From: Asterias amurensis
Taxonomy: Eukaryota > Echinodermata > Asteroidea > Forcipulatida > Asteriidae
Direction of reading: 5' to 3'
NCBI RefSeq assembly: GCF_032118995.1
Contig: NC_092656.1
Location: 12,272,761-12,336,760 of the forward strand
DNA length: 64,000 nt
Made by a program: the position numbers and the translations under genes. The notes under the pieces were generated by a model that ran no database searches, was not told where the DNA came from, and worked only from the letters and a program-made list of their open reading frames with translations. Shown one piece after another: positions 24,743 through 38,000 of this stretch. The stretch's first letter is position 1, and every line of letters begins with the position of its first letter.

Positions 24743-25129
24743 TTAAAGGCAGTGGACACTATTGGTAATTACTTAAACTAATTATTAGCATAAAACCTTT
24801 CTTGGTGACGAGTAATGGGGAGAGGTTGATGGTATAAAACATTGTGAGAAACGGCTCCCTCTGAAGTGCCATAGTTTTCAAGAAAGAAGTAATTTTCCAC
24901 GAATTTGATTTCGAGACCTCAGATTTAGAACTTGAGGTCTCGAAATCAACCATCTAAATGCACACAACTTCTTGTGACAAGGGTGTTTTTTTCTTTCATT
25001 ATTATCTCGTAAGTTCGATGACCGATTGAGCTCAAATTTTCACAGGTTTGTTATTTTATGTATATGTTGAGATACACCAACTGTGAAGGCTAGTCTTTGA
25101 CAATTACCAATAGTGTCCACTGCCTTTAA
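24743..25129. mobile_element. MITE family A
   Basis: TTAA-flanked full-length copy with well-kept ends and inner hairpin. Confidence 0.85.
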
Positions 25130-25421
25130 ATTCATATTTACCTTTTCAGTGTGATCGAAATACAAGTAGTAAAGATATGGAAAAAAAAATTGTAGGTAAA
25201 GCATCCCTCAGAAAACTACTATTTTTTAACTTGAAAATTTGCGTCGTGCTTTTGAGTGTGTGGTGTAGTGTGCAGGGTCGAGGATTCGGTCACAGGGTTG
25301 AATGATGTGCCAAGTTACAAAGTGTCTGAAGGGTTGGAGTTCCTGATAATACTGCCCAGGAAGTCAGCGATACGATTCAATCAATTTGAATAATCTTATT
25401 TAGTTGATGTTAGATTTCCAC

Positions 25422-25748
25422 TAAGCCTGGGCGACTAGTGCGACTTGTGTGGAAGTTGCGACAATTAAATACTTTAAGTCGCGTTGCGAATACCCTTTTT
25501 CAATTGCTCGGTTAAATGGCCGTGAGACTACTTGGTGAACCAAATGTGTCGCACACAACACTTTTCGATAACATAATTTATTTACGAAACACATTTAAAA
25601 ATTACTGACACAATTCTTCAACACTTTCAGCGTGAATTTAAATGTATTGCGCCTGCTGAAAACAATTTGTCGCAATGCAGCTTTGGAATTAAGAATAAGT
25701 CGAGGCGCGACTAGTCGAGTAGTAACTTTCACAAGACGCCCAGGCCTA
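25422..25748. mobile_element. hAT-type non-autonomous element 1
   Basis: Ends TAAGCCTGGGCG / CGCCCAGGCCTA, flanked by ATTTCCAC (25414-25421) and ATCTCCAC (25749-25756), an 8-bp duplication with one change. Lies 250 bp past the NCLN stop. Confidence 0.75.
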
Positions 25749-25995
25749 ATCTCCACCAGGGTTCAATGGAATAATTTTTCTATCAATCCACATTATATTC
25801 AAAATAATACAAAAATTAAACTTCCTAATTATTAAACACATTCACATACTCTCACCTTCCTTTCACACCAAACTCACAAACACAGAAGACAGTCACAAAC
25901 ATCTTACACACTACGAAATGTTTCGGTATAAATGTCCAAAAAACAACGATTTACTCATAGTTTTGCCGCTGATGACATCATCATGACATCATCAC

Positions 25996-26061
25996 TCAGG
26001 ACTCCTTGGTGGGGGCTGGTGATGAGTACTTTTTTACTAAGGCCAAAAGGGTTGAAAAGTG
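25996..26061 (-). CDS. NCLN: NCLN terminal coding exon 14
   Basis: After TTTGGCAG it encodes HFSTLLALVKKYSSPAPTKE then S and stop; human continues HFSLLYKTVQRLL. TGA at 25996-25998. Confidence 0.93.
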   Translation of the reverse strand, partial: HFSTLLALVKKYSSPAPTKES

Positions 26062-29000
26062 CTGCCAAAGAAAGAAGGAAAAGTCAGCATTAAAGAGACA
26101 CATTGCATTCGGATTGGGCGCTTTGGGCTCCAAAAATGGGTTTGTTATGAAATTAATATTTCACGTGTGTTAATTCTCCAAATATTTAGATTAAAGGCAG
26201 CAGACACTATTGGTAATTACTCAAAATATTGATTAGCATAAAACCTTACTTGGTAACGAGTAATGAGGAGAGGTTGATAGTATAAAACAGTGTGAGAATC
26301 GCAACTTCGATAACAGATTGAGCTCAAATTTTCACAGGTTTGTTATTTTATGCATATGATGAGATACAATAAGTGAGAAGACTGGTCTTTGACAATTACC
26401 AATAGTATCCACTGTCTTTAAGCTGAAGATGTTTTCATCTTTGTGTTTTTGTTTTTCCTGTTTGCTCACCTGCACCGCAAGATAAATGATTCCTAGGTAT
26501 CCAGCAATAGCTGCTGCCAGAAAGAGATCAAATACAGCTGGCTTCACACTGCAAGAAAATACACCATTCCATAAAATGATAATAAATTCATCTTTAGTTG
26601 GTATTGACACTGCTCTAGAATTGCAAGGGTCGTGGGTTCGAATCCCAACCGAGTAACATGCCTGTGATATTTTTTCACAGGACTCGCCTCGGGAAAATAC
26701 TGAGTATACAGTGCTAACACAAATCGGTGTATGGGTAAAAACCAAAATTAAAATTCATCTCAATTACAGTTCAAGATGACATAACAATATTGTGTTGGTT
26801 TAATTAATTCGTTAATATTAATATAAAAAAACCAACTGGCAGCACAAAGTTTAAATAATGGAACGTACACATTTGGAAATCACTCAGGGTGAAAAACTTA
26901 TTGAAAAATTATTCCATGAAATGCTTTACTTTTTGAGAAAACATGAATACAATTATCAATTCTCGTTGTCGAGAATTACGGATTTATTTAAAACACACGT
27001 CATGACACGGCGAAAAGTGCAGAAACAAGGGTGGGTTTTCCCCGTTATTTTCTCCCGACTCCGATGACCGATTGAGCCTAAATTTTCATAGGTTTGTTAT
27101 TTTTTTATATCAGTTGTGATACACGAAGTGTAGGCCTTTGGACAATACTGTTTACCGAAAGTGTCCAATGGCTTTAATGATAAGTGTACTGGGTACTTCA
27201 ATCAGCCTTACATAAAGGGACCAATGGCCTCACATCCCACCCACAGGACAAAGTAATAAATGATCATAGGTCGTGCAGATTTTAAGTTGGACTTACTTGT
27301 AGGCATACATGGTGAATTTCATACCATCGTAGAAGACAAATTCAGGCTCTCTGCAAACAACAAAATACAATACATGCTATTATTAGAAAATCTGGCTTCC
27401 AAAACCCCTCCCTTGCAATGCAGCACTGTTCATTTATTTATTCTGGAGCCAAGGTCTTTAAAAAAAAAAGCAAACTTAATCACAGTACTAGCCAAGGACC
27501 CAATGGAGAGAAGCCAAGGGAGAAAGTTTCAGTTTTAGATGTGGGAGCAAAATCCCAGTGAATTATTCCAGGGCACAACCACATAATCAGAAAGTGTTTC
27601 AGACTGAAACAAAACGTACATAGTCCCGGGATTCAAACTAAGGTCCCGGACATGGAAGGAGAGGGAAAGCCGCCCCCTAAAGCCCTTTTCACTTGGCAAA
27701 AAAATAGCCAGGGTCCCTTGCTACAAAATTTACAAGCGTGTTTTGTTTATTTGTTATCACCATGCACGACTGATTTTGTGAGCTTTCACACTGCAAATTA
27801 AAAAAACTATCAACCCTTGTGCGCCATGAGAGTAATATGACGAATTGGTAATCCTGATCACCTTGATTGGACAAGAGAGCACCCACAATACATTGTAGCA
27901 TGCGCTGTATGGGCACTTTCACCCAGGACGTCGGTCAATAAACAAGGGTTCCTTTCACACGATGACGTAGCCCTTGGTCAACTTCTGCTAGTGTAAGCTT
28001 TTGTCGTATGTCTGGACCTCCCACACATTGTAGCAATGTTGGACAAGATTTTACAAGGGACCCTGGACACTCCAAAAATTGTTGTTCTTTCACACGAGGT
28101 GCATTTTGTAAGATTTAACAACCATGCTACAATTTAGCAAGGGACCCTTGCTAAATTTCTCTCGTGTGAAAGGGGCTTTACCCTCCCACTATTGGTAGTT
28201 ATTTCAAGATAATTTACCAACCAGTTGTTACATTGGTGTTTTCCTGATGACAGCAAGTTATTCTCGTTTGATGTTAAACCAAAGTTTGTATGAGATTGGC
28301 TATTGCCAGTTTTCTGTTTATATCCCCTAGTGGAAGTTTGCCGAGTTCCCTTGATGGGGAAGATCAACAACAACAAACAACACAAAACATGAACGTTGTC
28401 TTCAATTATGAACAAGTTCAGTTCAAGTGGGCACAAATAGAAGACCCCTGGTTGACTGCTGACCAGCAACATACATGCGCAGTGACACACTCACTGGAAC
28501 AGCTCATTTGAAAGTCTAGTCAACCTTCCGCCTTTTCGCTACAGTGTCACTGGTTCCCCTCTGCGCTTAAAACATACTAGAATGGAACATGCTGTTGGGA
28601 CCAGTGAAGAAACCATGGGCTCGAAGGCTGGTTTCAAATGGTCTACCACAGTAGTCAACCTATGGTCGAACAGCCTGGGTTCGAGCGAAATGGTCAACCT
28701 TTAGTGTATAATACCTATAGAAGCTTAAAGACAATGGACACTATTGGTAATTCTCAAAGACCAGTCTTCTCACTTAATGTATCGCAACATATGCATAAAA
28801 GAACAAACCTGTGAAAATTTGAGCTTGATTGGCTGTCAGAGTTGCGAGATAACTATTAAAGAAAAAAACACCCTTGTCACACGAAGTTGTTTCGAGACCT
28901 CAAATTCTAAACTTGAGGTCTCAAAATCAAATTCGTGGAAAATTACTTCTTTCTCGAAAACCTCGTCACTTCAGAGGTAGCCGTTTCTTACAATGTTTTA

Positions 29001-32000
29001 TACTATCATCCTCTCCCCATTACTTGTTACCAAGAAAGGTTTTATGCTGATAATTATTTTGAGTAATTACCAACAGTGTCCACTGCCTTTAATAATACCC
29101 ATACATTTCAGAACAAACAAGATGAGAGTACTGAGCAGCATGATTGACCCACCTCTTATCTGCCTTAATGGATACCATCTTGACCTCATTATTGAGATGT
29201 TTAGACAATGTCTTCTCCATTGTGACTAAGACTGGCTGGTCTTTAGACACCATGAGTTGTGCTGGACGAGGATTAGACGATAAGAAGTTGACCCATGACC
29301 CGAGGAAGTCTTTATTTATACCCTGAAAAGTTGAAAATAATTGCATAAATAAACAAAGGACCAACTTTAACACAGTCGAATGGTAGGCTAGCGTGAAAAC
29401 TCATCTGTGTTGGTAATTAGATATAATTTGGTTTAACTCTTGATCACAACACAGTCAAATGGATTTGAATTAAAATACTTGCCATTATAATATCATCGGT
29501 TATTCTACGAACTTTTATTTATGGTTGAAAACTAGGCCTATTAAAAATCAAAGCCAGACGTCCCGTGTGTTGTGTACATGTAGATGCACCCAATAAGAAC
29601 CCAAGTGCAATTATTGTAAAGAGAAGGGGTTTGCCCCAATGTTCCTGGTCTGATCGGCAGCATATCACAACATCACTTCGTAAACCATTAAATGGTGCTA
29701 TAAAGGAATAGATCTCGTACATAAAAGCATAGCTCCACATATCCTGCAGGAAACAATACAAAGCACTTTGATATGTCCTTTGGATGCGATAAAGGTTTAT
29801 ATACGTATGGTCTGTATTTGCTTCATATTTTTAACCTCTGTGAAGCGCCTCGGGACCCTTTTGGGGTTAGGGGCGCTATATAAAAGCCGTTTATTATTAT
29901 TATTATTATTATTATTTAAGAGCTTAGTATTATTAAAGCAACCTACAACTCATGTTCTCCAATCATCATCTTCCGCCCACCTGGAATTCAACTCTGGTCC
30001 TATCCCCCGCACTCGCTATGGAAACCGATCCTTCTCAATCGCCACTCCCACTCTTTGGAACAATCTCCCCATTCACATCTGTGCCTCCACTACACTGGAC
30101 TCATTTAAAACCGCTCTCAAAACACACACTTATTTAAATCCATCTAAGCTGTTCAGTTTCTGCTATTTCATCCCACTTTTAATTGTCATTTTGTTTATCA
30201 TTCACTTCTTGTTCAGCACTTCAAAACCTGGTATCAAGCGCTATATTAATGCATGTAATTATTATTATTATTAATTACTATTACAGAAAAATGCAGTGAG
30301 AAGGAGCCTATTTAAATAAGCCAAGACTTCTATCCAACTCAAAATCACTCTGAAATATTTTTTTTTAATTTCAACTAGGAGAACAAGAAGCTTTTCAAAC
30401 TCACCATTCCATCTACAAAGATCTCCGGCTGTTGATCTATGCTGTTTTTGCTAATACCATAGATGTGTCTCCCTAATGCTTCTGCTAGTACTTTGACGTT
30501 ACGTGCTAAAACGTCAACATCCACTCTTGACCTGTGAAAATAAGTAAACATGACTGAATGTATATTTGGTTTACAGTTAAACAATTTGTGTATTTACTTT
30601 GCTGTGTAGATTTTATCCTTTGGGAAGTAGGTCTTGCTTTTTATTCTACTGCAGCTGAGTAGATTTTGGAATTTCGGGAGACTACTTGGTTCTGAACAAG
30701 TTCTGCTACCTGGGGAGAAGGTAGGAAATCAACCAGGACTACTTCAATGTACTTTTGCTTCGTGGATCGAGCTGACTTCTTGTTACAAATTTCACAATAT
30801 TAAAATATAGCAAGATAACATTTACAAATCACAAAAAAAACCAAAAAAAAAAACGATTAATTATTATTACACCGATTACAAATTTGTGACAAGTGTTAAA
30901 AACCATATAGCTATGGCCATGTCTAAATTAGCCATAGCCACCAATCCAGAGTATGGTCAATGAAAGCAATCGAACAACATCGGCAAACAGTATTGTCCAA
31001 AGGCCCACACTTCGTGTATCACAACTTATATATAAATAACAAACCTGTGAAAATGTAGGCTCACTCGATCATCGGAGTCGGGAGAAAATAACGGGAAAAC
31101 CCACCATTGTTTCCGCACATGAGTCATGACATGTGTTTAAAATAAATCAGTTATTCTCGATATCGAGAATTGATAATTGTTTTAATGTTTTCTCAAAAAA
31201 AGTATAGCATTTCATGGAATAATATTTCAAGGGAAGTCTTTTACCATTACCCTCTGTAAACCCTGTAAGTTATTTGTAAATCTGTGAACTTTAAATTTTT
31301 GTTCTGTTCAGAAAGTGTCCAATGGCTTTAATAAAACCCACCTATCATCCAACATGGAAGTCCTATACTCGTCCTTGTGCGTTTTCATATGCGAGAGACT
31401 TGCTGCTGGCAGTCTACGCATGCTAAATCTCTCATGCTCCCACGCTAGTAAGTCATCAGCCAAGTTGATCTTCTTGTGTATCATACTGAAGTTGACATGT
31501 GGGTACAGGTTGTTGGAGACCGTCTCCATTTCCTAAATGAAAAAGAAAAATGATCGGTAGAGTGTCATGGCCGAGTTGTTAAGTGCATCAAATTCAAGTT
31601 CTGGTGATAATTCACCGGAGTGTGTGTTCGAATCCCGGTCGTGACACTTGTGTCCTTGAGCAAGATTCTTAACTATAATTGCTTCTCTTCAACAAGGTGT
31701 ATAAATGGGTACCTGCGAGGGTAGAGGTTGATATTGTGAATGGATAAGCCTTTGAAGCGATATAAACTGTTGCCCAAGTTGTATACTACTTCCAAGGGAG
31801 CTGAGAAACATTAAAAAGGGATGTTATTGGCCCTATGACCAGGGCACGAATGTAAAGAGCATTGATTATAAGTTATTGTGAAATGGGCTATATAAGAATT
31901 GGTTATTATTATAAGTTTGATTTCATTTCAATGATCAATTCTGGTTGTGAAGCCAAGGACTATCCAAAGCAAACTTAATCACTGTACTAGCCAAGAACCC

Positions 32001-35000
32001 AATGGAGAGAAGACAAGGAAGTGAAATTCAGTTTGAGATGTTGGAGGGAAACCCCTGAGAACTGTTCAAGGGAACCACCACGCAGTCAGCTAGGGACTGA
32101 AAACCCAATCCACATACATGTAGTACCCATGGTGGGATTTGAACCCGGGTCCCAGAAGTTAAAGTCAAGGCAAGATACCAGTACACCAACCTGACCTTTA
32201 AGTAGTGAAGAACTATAAGTTTTTCCCCAAAAAATCTGAATCTGAAAAGAGTCTCTTAAATTTGTGTATTCTTGTGTATTTGTGTAATTTGGATTATTCT
32301 TCTTGTGTTGACAAACTCGCTCCCGATTTTCGTTGATATCTCAAAAATGTGACCAAAATATTTCCATCTAAGTTGTATTATCTATAGTTACATGTATATA
32401 TGATAAAAACAGTAAAATGGTTCCAAAAACGTGAGGTTGCACTCACCTTGAAGATTTGATGTGAGATTGATCCTTCTTTAGGTGGTTTTGAAACATGCAA
32501 AAATAAGTTGTCCGTTGCTGCAATGCTGTCTAAACACAGCACGAAGGAGACATCACTCAACAGTGAAGATTCTAAAACATCAATAGAAAATTCACTTAAC
32601 TAAATGAACATTAAAGGGAAGGAATACAATTGGTAATTGCTCTTAGTGACAATAGCAAACTTTGGGTTAGAAGCTTTTTTTTTTTTTTTGGGGGTTATAG
32701 CAAACTTTGGGTTAGAAGCTTTTTTTTTTTTTTGGGGGTTATGCAGCTTTCGATAGTATAAAGCATTGAGAGAAACATTGCACTTAGAATTAATGTGGTT
32801 ATGTAAAAATAAATCAGTTTTTATTCACCACACAACTGAGACGCTAAGACTTGGGTTAACTTATTGTCAGTTACGTTTCTAAGAATTTTGTATTCCCAAT
32901 ACGGACTATTCTTCATAAAAGAACATTGGCTAAAAAAACAAGACTACCTTTTGAAATTAAATTTTTACATGTTAGTATTATTGTATACACAGCTTGCACA
33001 GTAAGCAGAAAATGGTGATTGTAAGCCCACAATTGGCGGTAACCAGATCCGTGAAATTGGGCTCAGAACTCGATGGTCTCCGCCTGACTTCTAATTACAC
33101 ATGACAGCCTTCTTCTTGTCACCTATAATACCCACCTGTACTCTCCAAGCTATCCTCAATCCACCTCTTAGTGCCTTGGTAGCTGTATTTACCACCTCCA
33201 GATAAAAGGAACAGGAAATTATATCTAGAAAACAGGTCAGGAAAAGAACTAATGGCAAGGCTATCTATGTTATACTGTCTGACTATGCAATGTTATGAGT
33301 TATAGACAACTATTATTAATACTATTGTTTTTTTAGTTTTGTTTTTTTATGAGAGATCAGATCTCCTAACATTACAATGCTATGGAAGGCCACTTTTTCA
33401 AGATAAGGCTACACTTTTGGGCTGTCAACCCAACATCAACTGTCACCTTGCCACCTACTCCTGGGGCTGAAACAGGGTTACCCCCTTCACAGTCTATTAT
33501 AAGGAAGTAGGCAAAGGTATCATCCACTAGGAGCATGGCTGGTAAAGCAGAACTCACTACCATCTCAACTTCCAAGTTCCAACCTGAAATTTGATTTTCA
33601 TGTGGTGAGTGAACGTATCTCCACATCACACATGGTCAACCCACCTACTGTCTGAACATTCAATCTAATCCACAGTGCTTTTGAATGATAGATAAACTGT
33701 TCATTCAGTCGATGCAGAGCATCACATGATGACCCTCCAAACACGTTGGTCCTCCATTGCTGTACGCAGCTCTTCACGTCGCAGTCCAGAGTCCCGGCAC
33801 AAGGTGTCCACATACAGTAGGTGGTTTGTGGTCTGCCTCGGGAACAGTGACCTTGAGTAGGGGCCCATAGCATAAGCTATACCAGCCTGCAATATGATAC
33901 CATGCTGTGAATGCATCTTAAAGTAAACCCTCCTACTGTCTGACCATTCAATATAATCCACCATTTGATGCTTATAGACACACTTTTCAGAGTGTAATAA
34001 AAGGATACTTTGCATGAGTTCTTGAGTTGGAGTAGAGCTTAGATAAAAGCCGGCTGAGCTCAAGCAGTGCTGCTACCCCGCTACCGTTGGAATCAGCTCC
34101 GAAAGATAAATACTGTTACAGGAAAACATACATGTACAAATACACTTTTATTTTCAAGAAGTATTAACAGTAATCGTGTTAATTGGGTGATACAGGACAG
34201 GGGGTACGTTAAGGATTTAGAAGGGGAAGGATGCAACCCCAAAAACAAACTTAAAACCATGCAGACTAACTCATTGAGTTGACTGAAGTGAGGCCCTACA
34301 ATGTGTGGTATAAAGGTAGCTGTGAATCACTTGAAATTTGGCTAGGGTCCACGGGAAACTGCCGGAAAACCGCAAACATGAACAGTCTGCTCAAAATGGG
34401 TGACTGGGATTTGTATTCTTTTCATTTACAGATTAGCTTTTCAATCTGAAGTGTCTTCAATCTTAAATCACATTCAGTCACGGTTTATATCACGATATTG
34501 AAATTTAAAACCAGGCTCAAAGGTATTTCTTAAACGGCTTTGTATTGAACAAATACCAAGACTACTCGGTAATACCGAATAACCGCTCAAGCTTACCTAG
34601 GGAGGGGAGGGTCATGGAGGGGAGGATGGATGTGGGATATGAGATTATAACTTACTGGAACTATTCCGAAGGTATCATAGTGAGCGACTATTGCAATGGT
34701 GGGGAGCTGGTCCTCTACACCCTTGCCTGTCAGCTTGCCCTGCATGAGAATAATACATGTAGAAAATTATTAAAACACCGCGAATTTACATCAAACAAAA
34801 GCAACAAGACAGATTAACAGGAAAAGCAAAACACATCAATTAAAGACACTGGACACCAATCGGTAATTGTCAAAGACCAGTCTTCTCATTTGGTGTATAT
34901 CAACATATGCACGGAATAACAAACCTGTGAAAATTTGAACTTAATTGGTCATTGAAGTTGGGAGATAATAATGAAAAAAAAAAAATGAAAAAAAAATTGT

Positions 35001-38000
35001 CACACGAAATTGCATGCTTTTAGATGCTGGAAGTCAAGACCTCAAATCAAATTCTGACTCTGAGGTATCGATATCAAATTCTAATATCTTAGTGAGGATT
35101 CAATTTCGTTCTCTTAATGTTTAATACTATCCATTGATCGCTAACAAGTAAGTTTTTATGCTAACAATTATTTTGAGCAATTACAATAGTGTCTAGTGCC
35201 TTTAAACAAGTGAGTTTTGAGAGATTGTTTTTACACTGTCTTACAATTTTATATCATCCTACATGTATGTGGGTTTTTTAAAGATAGAAAAACTATGACA
35301 GGTTATTTATGTCGATAACTGGATTTGTGTCGTCTTTACCTGCAAGCTGATGATGGGTGCATCCTTGATTGGCTTAGCTTGGGGTCCACTCACAACCATC
35401 TGGAAGCCATTGGCATACACTGCACCAAGTAAAGCTATGGGTAACAAAGGCAATAACATGTTTCTGTTAACCTGTAGGTACGCAGAAAGTTATTTGCATT
35501 CCAACACTGTAGCCCATGTTAACACACAATTAGGGGCTAATTTTAAGACTCTGCTTACCGCAAGCCAAGAATTGGCACATTATGAAAGCAGGGAATTCCA
35601 CGAATACACCAAGCGTATTTCACAAGTTAGCAGGGAATATTTGCTTGTGAGTCTGCATCCTCCAGGTTAAACAGAGAGCACACAAAAAATCAGAGCTAAG
35701 CGCTGTATGTAAGCGAAGAATGTTGACCGCAAGCGCAGAACTTGGAGGTAAGCAGAGCCATTAAACTGAGCATGGTTTACCAATGCAGTCCTCAGTAGTG
35801 CTGGGCGAATAGTGAAATTTTGTTATTCGGATACCGCTGGCCAACTATCCGAAATTAACCGGATATTCGAATAGTTTTTTCGCCGCTAGAGGGCGCTATT
35901 TAAAAAAAAAATTATTATTATTATTATTTTTTTTGCCGCTAGAGGGCGCTGTTCGTTTGTGAATGAGATCTTATGGGCGGATTGATATTAGTTTTAGACA
36001 GTGTCACTCGGTTCATTCATAAAAATGACCGGATCCAATTTAAAGATGGCGATTTGCTTTTTCTTTTGATCGTGATTGACTCTACGTGAAGGAAAACTTT
36101 TGTAATCTTTGAACAAATTACGTCAGAAATGTCATTGTTTTAACTCTTCACGGAGGTGAGCATAGTTAAATACTTAATATATGCTGTTTTATGCTGTCTT
36201 AATAGAAGTTTCATAAGGATTCAGACAAAACAATTCATATCAGTTGTCGCCCGACGTCCGCGGATATTCGGATATTAAAGAATATCCGGTTACTCGGTTG
36301 TAATTACAGAACTATCCGGTTTGTAAATAGGTATTCGCGCCCTATGCGGATATCCGGTTAAGAAAAAAAAGGCATTCGCGGTTACGGATAGGAAAACCTA
36401 TTCGCCATTAACCGGATATTCGAATAATTCGCCCAGGCCTAGTCCTCAGTCCAACAGAACCAAACAAAACATGAGGAAGGAATATCATAAGATGGGGGAA
36501 GGTTAAGGTTATTGCAACACATTTTTCATCAATAAAATAAACAAGGAAACTGTTATTGACAACCTCTCCCTTCCCTTTATTTCATGGACAATTTTCGGGT
36601 TCACGTTCAAGTAGCTAATGTATGTCTTGTCAAAATAAAAAGCACTTGATGGGCAATTACCTTCTGCAGCAGTACCGGCTTGGTCAGAGCCGCCAGCCCT
36701 CTGGACTTCGTCAAGGATTTCAAGAAGATCCTCATCTTCGTGAGCGAAATATACAGGCATCGTCGTCTCCTGCTCCATCATCTGTGGTTCTAACTCTAAC
36801 CAATGCTACGAGGAAGGTACAGTACAATCAGTGGTTAGAGAGAGTCAATGATGACAAACAGTCTGAAACTAGGAAACAGGTACCTGTATGCTGAAAAGAC
36901 GGCAAACCTGGGGGCTTAGATTTTACATGACTCTTAGGAAGAGTACTACAGAATACAGCAGGCCTGCATGCTTTGTTTTTGAAAGGGCAAGGGCACCAAG
37001 GCATTTTCTTCTTGGCAGAGGGCACCCTAATGCCCTATCAGAAAATTGTACATGTGTACTGGAGCAATTGAAAGGCATCATGGCAATGACCAAGGGGCAT
37101 TCAAAGGAAATCGCCTGTGATGCCTGCCTAAAACTAAAACATTTCCTCCAGCACTCTGAGTAGAATACACTGTGCCGCCCAGCACAGATTTTCCCCAGAT
37201 TGCCGTTCAGCAACGTTTGCCCCATATCTAAACAAGAACATTTTTTGATGAATCGCTCGCCCTTGGTTGAATGAATTGGATTTGATTTAGAGCCCACCAC
37301 TAAAATAAGTCTAGCTACAACACTGGTCAAGGAAAAATGCAGTAAAAACATCATAAATAAATACCTTGATAACTTCCTGTGGTAAGGTACTAAGCTCCTT
37401 GGGTATTAATATGAGTAGACCACCAGCTGATTGTTCCATCATATCCCTGTATCTAACGGCAGTTAGATCTGCCAGTTTTGTGATGATGCAACGTCTTGTT
37501 AACACAGGGGTGTTGATAGGCCTTGCTTCCATGTTCACAAGGGCATTACGACAGCCTAAAGAGAAAAGAATGAAGCTTGATGATTTAAATGTAAACTTGA
37601 CAATGTAAAGTGTGACGATCACTTAGGGATGTGAGAGGCTGTTGAAAAAACCTGTAATTATGAGCACAAAGACCCAGTTACTCGGGCACCGTACTCCTTT
37701 ATCCTTTTACTTTTTAAGAAAAAAGGAGTACAGTGTCACAGTTACTGGGTCTAATGACTCTATGCCTGCACATCAGTAGTCAGGGTGGGGCTAAATGCTA
37801 GCCGGCCGCAACAAAAATACAAAACTAAATATTTAAAAAACAAAAATTTTTAATGTAAAACTTTACTTGTTTAAAATATCAAAATTATATTGATTATTCT
37901 TTTCTTTATTAGATTAGGCGCTACTAAAAAATAACTTCAATTATTAATATAATTTTTCCTAATTTTGATATTTTCATAATAAACGAATTGCATAATCATG

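Larger units (their letters stand above)
18345..25421. other. Gene-poor stretch upstream of CCBE1
   Basis: It should hold the missing CCBE1 5' exon(s), but none was convincing. 21750-21960 has two copies of CCTATTGGT-GAGAGC about 120 bp apart and some CpG-rich sequence that could be promoter-like on the minus strand. The remainder is repeats and AT-rich sequence. Confidence 0.4.
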
